Positions 15,001-26,235 of a stretch of 64,000 nt of DNA are shown here, in pieces. The stretch is from assembly GCF_003945595.2 (NCBI RefSeq), contig NW_024104347.1, positions 620,001 through 684,000 on the forward strand, in the 5' to 3' direction. This stretch comes from Pipra filicauda (lineage: Eukaryota; Chordata; Aves; Passeriformes; Pipridae). A program made the position numbers and the translations under genes. How positions within the stretch are numbered: the first letter of the stretch is position 1; each line of letters opens with the position of its first letter. The notes under the pieces were generated by a model. It ran no database searches. It was not told the origin of the DNA and worked only from the letters and a program-made list of their open reading frames with translations.

Positions 15001-18000
15001 AGTTTTGCATTAAACAACTCTAACCTCTTGTACAATTGTTGTGTTAATTGTGCTATATGCAAAATTCCTACTCTTGTAGGAAAATACGAGTATGACGGAA
15101 GCATCATGGAACACAAAAATCCAAGAGAAATTATCAATAAGGAGATTATTTCAAAGTGTATCTTAATTAAATACCAAGTAATAAAGTTTCGTTAAGAAAA
15201 TGCCTGAGGTGTATCTGAAGAATTCACCTAGATTTGCAAACTAAAAATATTTAACAGTTTATTCCTTCCTTTTTCCAGTTGGTTCTTATTTTGAGGACAA
15301 AACATCTCTAAAGAAAGAATCTGGCTGCAGGAATAGAGAAACACTGATAACTGCGCTGCTGCTTGGGTGTTTCTGTGATATCACATGTCTATCACTTCAG
15401 AACAGCAGGAGAAAGTAAGTGTGAAATTTTAGTACAAACTTGTTACCATTCTGTGAGCTGTCACCATTTCCTCACTCCAGTCCTCCAGCATTTATGTTTC
15501 CCTTCAGGATCCAGTTCTGCTGAGGTACTAACACAATTTAAAGGCAGCTCAGGAAACATTATATCAAATTTTTAAAATTTACAAAATCATTCATAACCAC
15601 TGGACTCTGCCATTAACCACATCACATAACTCCCTTAGCTTACTGTTTTGAACTCTTACAATTAAAAAAAAAATCAAAAGAGTACAAACATTGGGCAGGA
15701 TGAACTGGGCCAGCAAGAGCCAAAGTATTTCATTTTATCCTTTTATTTTTTTAAATGTTATTAAATTTTTGTTTAGAAATTTTCAGCATTCTGAGTGGCA
15801 TATGTAGAATTAATCTCCTTGCCTTCCGCCCCATGGACGAAAAACTCACAAATCCAGGCTGCCCAGTGCTGGGGAAGGACTCACCAGACTGTAAGTCATC
15901 ATTTTAGAGATACAGCAGTGCAAAGTTCACAGGTGCTGTTCCTGTCAGGTAATTGTGTTGAGATGTTTATGCAGGCCCTACATTAATTCATTTTCACAAA
16001 TCAAATTTTGCTTTAATGAAAAAATAGAACCAGAAAACAATTTTCTTGCAAAACTCTTTGTGTCTTGGTTTACTTCTGTGTTTGGCTTGGCTCTCCACTA
16101 TCATGTAATTTTGAGGTGCACCATCCATATTCCACTCATCAGTACTCATTTAAAGGACCTGGAACTGCCCCAAGACCACTGGGTTAGCACACAGAAGTAG
16201 TTCAGGATCTGACAAAGCCTGTCTGACTTCACCATCCTGCATGGCCCAAATCAGCATGTACTTCAATTTTGGCACAAGAATAACTTTTTGATATAATATA
16301 GTATTTAAAAACTCATCACATTTTGTTTCATGAAGCACCAGGTAAACTTTCCTGTTTGTAGAAATGGATCTTTTGGGTGTACAACTTACTGTTAAATCTG
16401 AGAGCTTAATGCATGAGAACATATATACAGTATTAGTGTAAACATGCAAGGATGCTCACATAGAACTAAGAGAAACAATTAGTAGTTGAAAACACAAAGA
16501 CAGTGAAATGTCTGAAATCAGTCAAGTATTTGTCCATGTAAAACAGACCTTGTAAAGCACTCTCATTCTTGCTATGCAGTAAGTGAAGGCAGCAGAACAG
16601 ATGAAAGGATTTTTTAACTGGAAAATGAACAGGACTAAGTCTGTCTCTCTGTCCTTCTATAATTTTCTGCTTTATTTCTGTATGGATAATATATTCTTGC
16701 TTTCCTATTTGTTCTCCACAGTGGAAAAGTCTTATCTCCCACACCAAAGCCTCAGGGAGGCCAGCACTGGACACACATGAGGAGCGTGGAAGCTGATCAT
16801 GTTTGGCAGGATCTTCAAGAGATCCCTAACTCAAAGGGAATTCTTGTTTTACTCCAGATTGTTGATGACAAATCAGTCTTACTACTTTTGAGCTGGTGCA
16901 GTGCCCTTACAAAAATCAGTGCAAGACGCATATTATGACACAGTAAAGGAGTTTGCTTCCATGCTGTATTCAATTATAGATGGGAACTAATTCCCAGAGT
17001 TGCAAGAACATTTTGAAACAGTGTTCAAACAGTGAATAAAATCTCAGATTGGCTTGAATGTATTTTGAGGAGCTCAGGCAGGTCTGAATATATACCAAAG
17101 ACATAAATTTATCATTTAAAGGAAAAGAATATCAGGCAACTGATATTCTAGCTGCAAAAGCTTTCTTGCTGTGCTTGACACCACTCTGCTTAGCTCATAC
17201 ACAGCTTAGTGAATCCGATGCTTCTAGAATTTCTACATGACATTTCAGAACCAAGGATATGTTTTCCAAGCATGCCTTTATGAGGTTTTAATGGTGATAC
17301 AGATGAAATTTGTGATGAACTTGCGGTGCTAATAAGTACCATACCCATAAAACTGTCCTCAAAAGATACCTCTGCTGAGTTGCTGCATGAAGCTCCAGGC
17401 ATCTTTAACAACACTGGCAACTGTTATGGCAACAGGTAATCAAAACATATCTACCTTGATTCTAAGACATAACAAGCTCATTTAAGTGGTTTAGTTACGT
17501 CATCTGTTGATGACATTCTAAATCTTGATTATTCAGAATTGTTTGATGGATTCAACATAGAAGTTTACAAGTGAAACTAATCATATTAGTTCTAATGGGT
17601 TGCAAAAGATTCTATCTAATTTATACAATAGGGAGTTCAAGATAATTACTTTTGTCATATGATATGCAATGCATATAGTTTGAAATAAGAAACCATATTT
17701 TCCAGGATGTTTGTTCTTAAAAGCATATGCATATTGATGGTACATTATGAAATTCCACATTATTTCTTTTTTTAGGATTTGTGGCATTTGTTGGCAAGTT
17801 AATCCTTTCTATTTGCAAGAGACAATGTTGTAGCAGATATTTTATAGTGTTATATATTCGACTTCTCTACTCATTTCAAAGAACACACTTGTAAAACCGG
17901 CAGGACAAATGATTTCACTAAAGCAGTAATTTGTATTTCAATTCCATTGAAGGACAAGGTTGAGGGAAGGAAAGCCAGAAATCAGCAACAGGAAAGAAGA

Positions 18001-21000
18001 ACATAACTGAAAAATGTAGAAAATTCAAGGCTGATTTTCTGAATTAAGTTCAAATGCTGAAAAAATAATATGGCTTCCTTCCTGTAGGTTTGCATTCTGA
18101 CTGTGCACTCGTATATACAAATTTCATATGCAACCTTCCCCTGTAGTAAGTAATATTTGGAACACTACATTTATATTATGCTACAGCTTTCACAATGTAT
18201 CTTCACTAAGTTTTGACCAAGGATATGCTGCTTGCCAGTGAAATAAATAATTTTGCCTTTTTAAAATGTGGTATACAGGGTTTACATCATTACCACATCG
18301 TATGAGACTCCAGTATTGGATGTTTCTAGGACCTCCTAAATTAAACTCTTGGCAAATTTAATCAAAAGTAGGTCAAAGATGCTGCTGGTATAGCTGTCTA
18401 TGCCACAAAAATTTACATTTGCTGTGTATGGATGCAGAGTCAGGTAAAAAAGAAGAGGCATGAGAAGGTGGTGACCAATCAGTGCAATTCATGGGAGGAG
18501 CAGGTCACTTCTTTGGCTGTGCAGCCATGAAGTGATAAGCTCTGAGGCACAGCTTGGGCAAGAGTGTGGTGAACACTCTGTGGACCACTGCCACCCTTCT
18601 AGCAAAGTCATGATGGAGAATCTGGGATTTCCAACACCTGGGTAGACATTCCAACCCCACTGGCCTCACAAGTCCTAATGACAGAAAAGTCAATGAGGCC
18701 ATGTGGTGCACTTGGGCTAGGGCTAGTCCACCACAGTACTCAAGGAAATCACTGCGACAAACCATCAAGGCCTTGCAAACATCCTGCTTGCATTTTTTGA
18801 AAATGATTAGGTTTGCTCCTCACCCTTAGCAGATCTTGTACACACAGTCCTTCTCGAAGTATAGATCTGTATCTGCATCTTCTCTCTATGGTGAGCCTGT
18901 AGGACTGGAAGAGTGTTTGGCACTTGGGTTGTGTGCAGCAGCCATCCTTGCAACCAGGAACACCTCCTATGCACATGAAGTGTACACATGCACTGACTAC
19001 AGCAGGGACACAGGAAGGAAACCATGGCAGCAGAGGAAAATCTGTTTTTGAGATGACTTAGAGGTGATTTTTGATCCTCTAGCATACAACATACTGGAAG
19101 CCCCGGGAGAAACCCAAGCTGTAGCTCACAAATACAATGAGTCATACAGCCACAGGCTTGCTCTGTATCATCCTCTGCCAGCAGGATCCTTCTTCTATAG
19201 ATAAAAATACATCTCTAGCCACATAAAAACTTCCTGTTTCTGCTCACAAGTGACTATTACTCTCTGTCCCAGTCACTGCCCTGTTTGACGTATGAGCACT
19301 CATTACATGACCAACTCCCTGACTTCATTTTCCCATCCACAGGAGTATATGACAGAAACGAACACTTGTGGTTTGTCTCATGCTTCTGTCATATACTGAG
19401 GAGGTACATAGCATTTATCCCTCAAAGTCCTTAGCAAATAAAGTGGCCTGTGCCAAGTGAAAGCTTGACTACTGCTGGCCTGTGCAGCACTGTTATATGC
19501 AGAAGGACTTGGTATTCACTAAACAAGTTGAACCAGCATAAACCCTTGGATGTTAAATTGACATCTGAAATGGGATCCAACATTTAAAATGTTTCTGAAT
19601 GTCACACCAGTATTCACTATTTCTAACCAGCAGTCCTCTGAGGACTGAGGTGTATTTTTAAAATCTACAGTTGGCTAAATGGTGTGATGATTGAAGGCAT
19701 TTTACCAAGACCTGTTTTCTGCCCCTAATAATTTTATTAACTTAGAACAGATATACAACAAATTGTTTACAAATATATAGTCTTTTTCACTTGCATGGAT
19801 TGGATTAGAATCTGAAAGAGTCAATAAAGAGAAATCAGTGTAATCTTTTTCCTACAGAAGCTTAAATGAATACAGCTTGAAAAACTTTAAACTCCTTTAG
19901 CACACTCTTTAGACTCAGAAGTTAACAAAATTTTGTTTAGGTGTAGCCTTCTCAGTTTCCCCTCTTCAACTACCTCTGCCTTGTGTGCTCTTTCCGTTTA
20001 TAAACTACCTATTATCCTACTTTTTCTTTTAAATGAGCATATAGTGCCAATTAGTAGGGAATTTAAATGCAAAACCAAAACAAACTTAAAGCAGCCAAAT
20101 TGTGCTCGAACTGCTTGATCATTTTATTCATTATGTCCATAAAAACATACCTCAGTTAGTCTCCGGCAAAGTTTTTAGTGGCTCTTTTACTGTGTTAATT
20201 TCCACTCCAACCTTAGCAAGGAACAGTACTTCATATACTACAATTACAGCTGTGGAGATATTAGCCTGTTCCATGACTGGAATGTAACAGCCTATTCTGC
20301 TTGGACTACATCACAATTCAAGTATTCATGTAATTTCCCATCATATTTTCAGGTCTGGTATTCTCTAAAGCCCTAATCCTTACCTCAAGCATATTTTGGT
20401 GCTCATCTCAATGTAACAAGATGATGAAATTGTTTGATCCTCTATTGTTTCTGTCCTGCTGGGATTCACAACCATGCTAAAGCTTTTCACATATACCTGT
20501 TCAGATTGTCTCTGCAGATGAAGTTCTCCCAGTCAAAACAGGAATATGCAACAAGGTCTTACTAGTTGAAGATCCCTAAAATATAGAGAGGTCTGAGTTC
20601 ACTCCAGCTGTGTTAACTATTCTGGAGGTTCTTAAATGGAACTCTGGAGATCTTTAGATCTGATAAAATAGAAACCACTGCTGCATCTGTACCAGTCAAC
20701 TTTGATTAAACATACTTATATGAACCTCCATCCATCTTTGTTACCTGATATCTTGGGTTTTGCTCTTCAATATACAGGAATGTGTTTCAAGTCAATCTTT
20801 CTTCACTTTCCAATACTTTCCAGATCCCATTGCAAAGACCAGCCTTCTCTATCTCTCTTTAAGTAGCGGGCTACTAATAGAAAACTGTACATGAATCTGG
20901 TTAATCAGTGTATTTGATACCGCCAGAGAGCAGACTGCTAGTCTGTTTTCAGCTGGTCTAGGTATGATCCCAATCAGAGATACCGGTTTCTTCCATGAGG

Positions 21001-21902
21001 ACTACTTGAGCTGTGGGAAGACATATCTCACTATTCTGTTGTGTTCATGGGTGGGCATATATCATAGCTAGAAAGGATGTACCCAGCATACATCCCTGAT
21101 TTTTCTTGCTCTAGGAAACCAAGTCCTAGAGGTGATAGCCATATTATTTGGAAGGATTAATATCCATTTTATAAAGACTTCTAAATCACTAAATTATCTC
21201 AGTTCTTTTGCATCTGTACATTTTCTATACATTCCATGTTAACATGCATAAGACTCTCTTATGGTACAAATTGTGCAAAGGTTTATGTATTAGTAACTTC
21301 AGTAACTTCCTTTAGGATTTTTAACCCTTTTAGGGTTACCACTCATGTTGTCTTCTGGGCAAATTAGGGGAATGTACCTACGACTGTCAGGTGGTAGGTC
21401 ATTCTCTGAAAGCAAGCTGTCAATTCAACTAAGTTAATCACCACTTATGGGCAAAACTAATTGCCCCTCAAACCTCCACAACTGTAACCTGTAGTAGACT
21501 CAGACTGCTACCCAGAAGCTAACTGCCTGGTTTTGGAGTCATCTGATGTCTCACTTTGAGAGCACACAAGCTGGTGTGTCACAATAAGCCCTTACAGAAA
21601 ATTGTTTATTTATTTTATGCTGTTTCTTTTTTTATCAAATCAGTTATACTGCATAGAATTATCCCATCAGCAACAGTCTGTGTGACAGAGATCTGCACCT
21701 GTAGCAGCATGAATCACTTTCTTCAATTTGGCACTTTCTAAACCATAACAGTTATTTTTGATTTCAAGAAATGAAATTTTCTACCATTTTACATACTTTC
21801 TTTCTGTTTTTCAGAAAAGTACAAAAGATCTGAAAGTTCTTCCACTGCTATAAGATCCATGGTCTACTTATGGCTGACGCAGAAAAAGAAAGCCAATAAC
21901 AT
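1..21902. other. AT-rich intergenic DNA, no gene recognised
   Basis: No open frame here is longer than about 130 codons and none resembles a protein family I know. In mammals GPR141 lies on this side of NME8; its roughly 300-codon single coding exon would be obvious, and it is not here. I see only short low-complexity runs (for example a GAGA-rich patch near 6,755-6,775 and poly-T near 2,545-2,575). Three weak coding-like patches (6,052-6,180, 10,717-11,070 and 16,910-17,575) are treated as findings or rejections rather than genes. Confidence 0.6.
16910..17575 (+). pseudogene. Possible decayed protein-coding fragment, family unknown
   Basis: Reading the plus strand gives several protein-like stretches interrupted by stops and frame changes: one from about 16,918 (QDAYYDTVKEFASML, then a stop after DGN), one at about 17,280-17,435 (GDTDEICDELAVLIST ... 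SSKDTSAELLHEAPG), and one ending at a TGA at 17,573-17,575 (SVDDILNLDYSELFDGF). Composition is acidic and hydrophobic like a globular protein, unlike the surrounding AT-rich DNA. I do not recognise the parent gene. The minus strand also has a 76-codon open frame over 17,190-17,420, so the strand is not certain and chance cannot be excluded. Confidence 0.25.
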
Positions 21903-22200
21903 TGTAGTGGGCTGTCCCTGGCTGGATGCCAGGTACCCACTACAGCTACCCTCTCACTCCCCTCTGCAACTGGACAGAGGAGAGAAAAAAAGCAGCAAAG
22001 GATTCAGGAATTGATATAAGAGCTGGGAGAGGTCACTTACTTATCACCATCACGGGCAAAACAGGCTGAAAGTGGCGATATTTACTGAATTTATTACTAA
22101 CAGGGTCAGAGCAAAAGAGTGAGAAGTAAAATAATCTTAAAAACACCTTCCCCCCACCCCTCCTTTTTCCATGTTCTTCCTCCTCCCCTCCCCAGCAGTT
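21903..22200 (-). mobile_element. Fragment of an avian endogenous retrovirus LTR (3' part)
   Basis: The block starts at TGTAGTGGGCTGTCCCTGGC, runs through a region with a GGGCAAAACAGGCTGAAAG-like core, and ends in a C-rich tract (CCTTCCCCCCACCCCTCC) near 22,145-22,200. I recognise this as the terminal part of an LTR common in bird genomes, here in reverse orientation so that the LTR end (…CACTACA in the minus sense) abuts 21,903. The rest of the LTR appears to be missing and no retroviral coding sequence is nearby, so it is a truncated solo LTR. The exact family name is not certain. Confidence 0.55.
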
Positions 22201-23539
22201 AAAGAACAGGCTGCGTCAGCCTTTTAACATTTGGTACATGAGCATTACCTCATTCTAGTGTTTCTCTTCAAGACTTTTTTTTCCTAATATATAAAAAAGT
22301 GGTTGCTCATGAAGAAAGTGGTCTGGATAAAGAAGTTAGCAGTTTGTGAAGGAAACCCCAGAAACACAGCCTGCTTTGGGACTGTAACTTCCACATGGTA
22401 GTTGGGTTAAATATCTCATCTTTTGTAGATCTGCTTAATTTTGTATGCCTATGAAGGTCTCAGAAGTTGTTTTCCTACCTCATGCAGGAAAATAAAAGTT
22501 ATTCAAGGGCACTCCTCCTCTTCCAAGCAGGCCAATGCAGAGTTTGTACTAAGTCCAAAGCTAGAGTTTTCCAGTAAATAAATGTAGGAAGTAATTTAGC
22601 ATTAGCTATATAAATGCATTATTTCCAACCTGAATGCAAAGTCTGTCTTGCCACCTAATTGATTTAATCCAAGCCGTTAGGGCATAGCATAATCTCAGCA
22701 CTGAAAACTGCTGTAGCTCTGTGGAAATGTTGCCTCATTCCCACTGCAGCAGAATGAACATCCTTCAACTCAGGAAAATTTAACTGTGAGGAAGAACATC
22801 TATTCTAGTACCTCTACAAGCTTTTACTCTACTTTTTTCTTCATGCTAGTTTCAGGAAATAAAGGTAACCTTGGTGAGCAGCACCAGAAAGCTTAAGAAA
22901 AGTAACAAGAAAGTCACTGAAACTAGATTTTCTTAAGATGTGGTAGATATACGTAACAGCACGTAGTAAGCCTGGGCAGGGTTTCAAAAGTAAATTGGAT
23001 GCACGGATGATTTCTGACTCAGGAACAACACACATACATGTAATGTCTGCTGTTTAGAGACACCTATATTTGACTTGTGAACATTCTCAAACCTATACCT
23101 CCATAAAGAAATTCTCACCAGCTGCAATGCCTTTAAGAATTTATACATAAAAACCGCCACACTGTACTCTGGACCAACTGTGATTTCTATGTGTATAAAT
23201 GAACTTTACCTTTATTTTCTGTTAATTTTTGGGCCTGCTGAGATGCAAGCATGCATCTGAAAACGATAACTCTGTTCTGAACTGGTATGGTCACAGACCT
23301 GCAATGATAGTGTGTGAGCATTAGCAGTCACCACTGTTTGGCTTTCAAGACCCTCCTTTGGTCATCATGACATCCACAAAAAAATTTCCCCTTTTAGTCC
23401 TCATTATCTCATAATTTGCAAGTAACACAGAGTGAAGGTAGATTGCTAATTAGGTGCCAAGACTGATTTTCTTACTTTAAAAGGGTAAGTTTGGACTCTG
23501 CCTAGGGTAAAAGAAACAGAGGAGAAATACTGAAGGAAA
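22201..23539. other. Intergenic DNA, nothing recognised
   Basis: Unique-looking AT-rich sequence without a convincing open frame, repeat or splice-bounded exon. Confidence 0.6.
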
Positions 23540-24033
23540 TGGTGACTCTTCCTCCGACCCCTGCACTCCCCAACTCCCTCCTCATTTCCCTCTCTGCACA
23601 CCTGCAGCTCAGCTCCTTGTGCCCTGTCAGCGGCAGACTCACAAAATAAGGTGGTAGGGGAAAAATAACCCTTGGAGATTGAGCAGAGAGGGGGGCTGGG
23701 GCAGGCTAAAGGACAGGAGAGGCTGTTAGAGCCGTTGGGGGGTGACAGTTGTGCAGCTGCGGGAGAGTCCCCAGGTGAGCGGCTGCTCCAAGGCAGGGAC
23801 AAGGTGGGCAGGTGGGCAGGGGGCTGGCGCTGCCTGTCTGCTCCCGGGTGGGCACCCACCTCAGGAGTGAGTGGCGCCCAAGACGATGTGAGATGGTGTG
23901 CTTGTCAAGGAGAGTGTGTGTCAAACCACTGGGTGCACGAGCACCTAGGTGCTCTTCCAGGTTACGTACGGCACCCTGCGTAGATACTGTCGCCCCTGGT
24001 GTGTGCCTGTGCATTTTCTCACTTCTCATGTTT

Positions 24034-24070
<37 letters not shown>

Positions 24071-24130
24071 CAGGAAGGGGTCTTACACCTGCATCATGCG
24101 GGCTCACCCAGGCCTGCTCGTGGAGAGGGC
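23540..24130 (+). promoter_or_regulatory. NME8: GC-rich block, candidate NME8 promoter and 5' non-coding exon
   Basis: This is the only GC-rich island between 1 and 57 kb. A G-rich stretch ends at a strong donor consensus, CCCCAG|GTGAGC, with the junction at 23,774/23,775. The first NME8 coding exon has a splice acceptor four bases before its ATG, so a 5' non-coding exon must exist upstream, and this donor 2.4 kb away is the best candidate I see. The open frames over this block (up to 192 codons, both strands) contain the TG repeat and look like GC-rich artefacts. I found no TATA box and no clear RFX X-box, which might be expected for a motile-cilia gene. Confidence 0.35.
24037..24070. repeat. 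(TG)n microsatellite
   Basis: About 15 TG units followed by TGCGTG. It creates long spurious Cys/Val or His/Thr open frames on both strands. Confidence 0.95.
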
Positions 24131-26198
24131 CTGCACGGATGACTGTCCACCTGTGTAGTGGAGGTGTGTGTTGGCCTGTTTGGGTGCCTGCAGAAGAATG
24201 AGTCTCTGCATGCACTTGTGAAAGCATACAGGCATGCATGTATGTGCAAGCTGCAGTGTACCTCAGTGAGTGTTTTCCATCCATGATTTCTTGTATTTAA
24301 TCCAGTTTCATAGAATTCAAGGGTAGGGAGCAGATGGTCCATCAGACTGCTATCTAGGAACACACAAGGATCTGCTGTCATACACAAGAACTTATGCACA
24401 GGGAACTATATGTCTGTATGCATGCATTTACACACAGGTGCATGTAAAAATCTCACAAGCTCTTGAGTATCTTCACATGTACATCTTCTATGTATATATG
24501 TCAATGAGGGTTTGTACTAAGATATAGAATGTCTGTCTGCAAAGACTGTGCATATCTGAACGTCAGTTTGACACTGCATCCGGGTGTGCAGCCAGGTCTG
24601 GTTTTATATCTGACTAGTTCAAGGAAGCAGTCTTGGTTGTAAAATGTGTAGTCAGAGGTGTAGCATTTGCACATCCATGATGAAGTACGGATAGCAAAAT
24701 GCCTTGTATCAAGGCTAGAGAAGCATCTTGTCCATAACATAGATAATGGAGAAAATATGCTGGCCTGTTCAGATTTTATCAGTATAATACTGACTGCATT
24801 ACTGAGAGAATGGTATGTGAAAATTATATTTAAAAGTATAGATGTCATGTGTATCTTCACATGTCTGTTTCATGCAGCTACTATTCCATACTAATGTGTA
24901 TCTCTATATTTGCATACAACAGCAAGTGTCTGTTCTGCAGTGCTTTTGTTTGTCACCTGAGCCTGTATGACTGCATATTTTTAGTTGGGGAGTGTGTGTA
25001 GGACCATTGGGATGTATAGGCCATTATCACATGTGTGGTTTATGTTTTGCAGATCTAGCCTTACAACACTTTGATTGTCATTGCTCAGTGACAGAAGGTA
25101 ACACTGAAAGACATGCTCTTTTGCTGAAGATTTCCTACTAATATGCCGTATTTCCATCTGTTAGTTTCCTCTAGATTCAATAGTAGTATCATCTCCTCAG
25201 TCTTTAAAAGACAGAAATTAATGCCATGCTCTGTCTCACTACCTGGGTTAAGGGATTTGAAGAAAGCCTGCATTTAAAGTTTTATTTCTTAACAATATTT
25301 TTAGATCAGTGTTTAGATTAGAGTTCTCACATTGACCACTATGCCTCAGTCTGTGATCTGAAGGGAGCAGCTTTGATGGGAATATCAGGATAGTTCAAAC
25401 TCTGGACATATTTGCTTGTTGACTTGTCAGATAACAGTGCCAGTGGAGGTCACATTCATGGTGGCACTTTCATTTTACTCAAGATGAAGACCCCCATCTT
25501 AACCAAGAACTTTGGAAACTCAGGCTCCTGATGCAGTGATAACATTTATTGTTCAGTCAAGATTCATTTGGAAACAGAAGTCAAACTTAATCCACATATG
25601 TATCTTAACTGAAATCGTTGTCCTGCCCAGTTCACAGTTAATTATCTACTGAAAAAAAAAAAAAGAAAAGAAAAAAAGAAGGACATTGTTTATTAATGAC
25701 AGAATAATGAATGTATCAGGATTTAGTTTGGGAGATTAGTTATGGGGCACAAGTATGTCATTGCTTTTCGTGTATCCCAGCAGACAGGAGGGTCGATTTG
25801 ATGTTATCAGAGTGGAAGCTCTTTAATCAATATTTTTCTGAAATGGTCCAGTGTTACAGCAGCTGTCATCCCATCAAGGTCCCTGTAGCTAATCTAAAGA
25901 ATTATAAGCTTGAAAATTGTTGAGGCCAAAAGTTTTGAACACCCTAGGAAATTAAGAAAGTAAATTTTGTTCTGTTTCTTTTACTATCAGGGCTTGGCAA
26001 ACAAGTTGTATATTGCTCCACAGAATTCCCACATGGGGTATTAACTGCCATTGCTTTAGGAGCTTCAGTTGAGTTAATTCTAAGAGAATCAGAAGGCAGT
26101 GATGTTCTGAAAACCATATAAATCAGTTCTGCACGTCACACAGTTTTTTAAAAAACTGTTAAATGTGCTTCATATTTTAATGTTTCCCATAATTACAG
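24131..26198. other. Upstream or intron DNA before NME8 coding exon 1
   Basis: No gene recognised. Contains TG/CA-rich sequence to about 24,900 and an A-rich tract at 25,650-25,681. If the donor at 23,774 is real, this is the first NME8 intron. Confidence 0.5.
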
Positions 26199-26235
26199 GG
26201 AAATGGCAAGCAAGAAGAAAGAAGTCCCACTCCAG
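26199..26235 (+). CDS. NME8: NME8 coding exon 1 (ATG at 26,203)
   Basis: Acceptor TAATTACAG ends at 26,198, so the exon begins with four untranslated bases (GGAA) before the ATG. It encodes 11 residues, [11 protein letters not shown], and ends in CCAG|GTATAA, phase 0. Confidence 0.9.

Noticed and set aside
17416..17440. GGCAAC...GGCAAC motif resembling half-sites of an RFX X-box
   Set aside because: Spacing and orientation do not make a full palindromic X-box, and it is 9 kb from NME8.
23706..24284. 192-codon minus frame and overlapping plus frames
   Set aside because: They run through the TG microsatellite and GC-rich DNA; the His-Thr repeats come from the microsatellite.
1..26202. GPR141 expected upstream of NME8 by mammalian synteny
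   Set aside because: No single-exon receptor-length frame with seven hydrophobic segments is present; the gene must be outside the window or absent.
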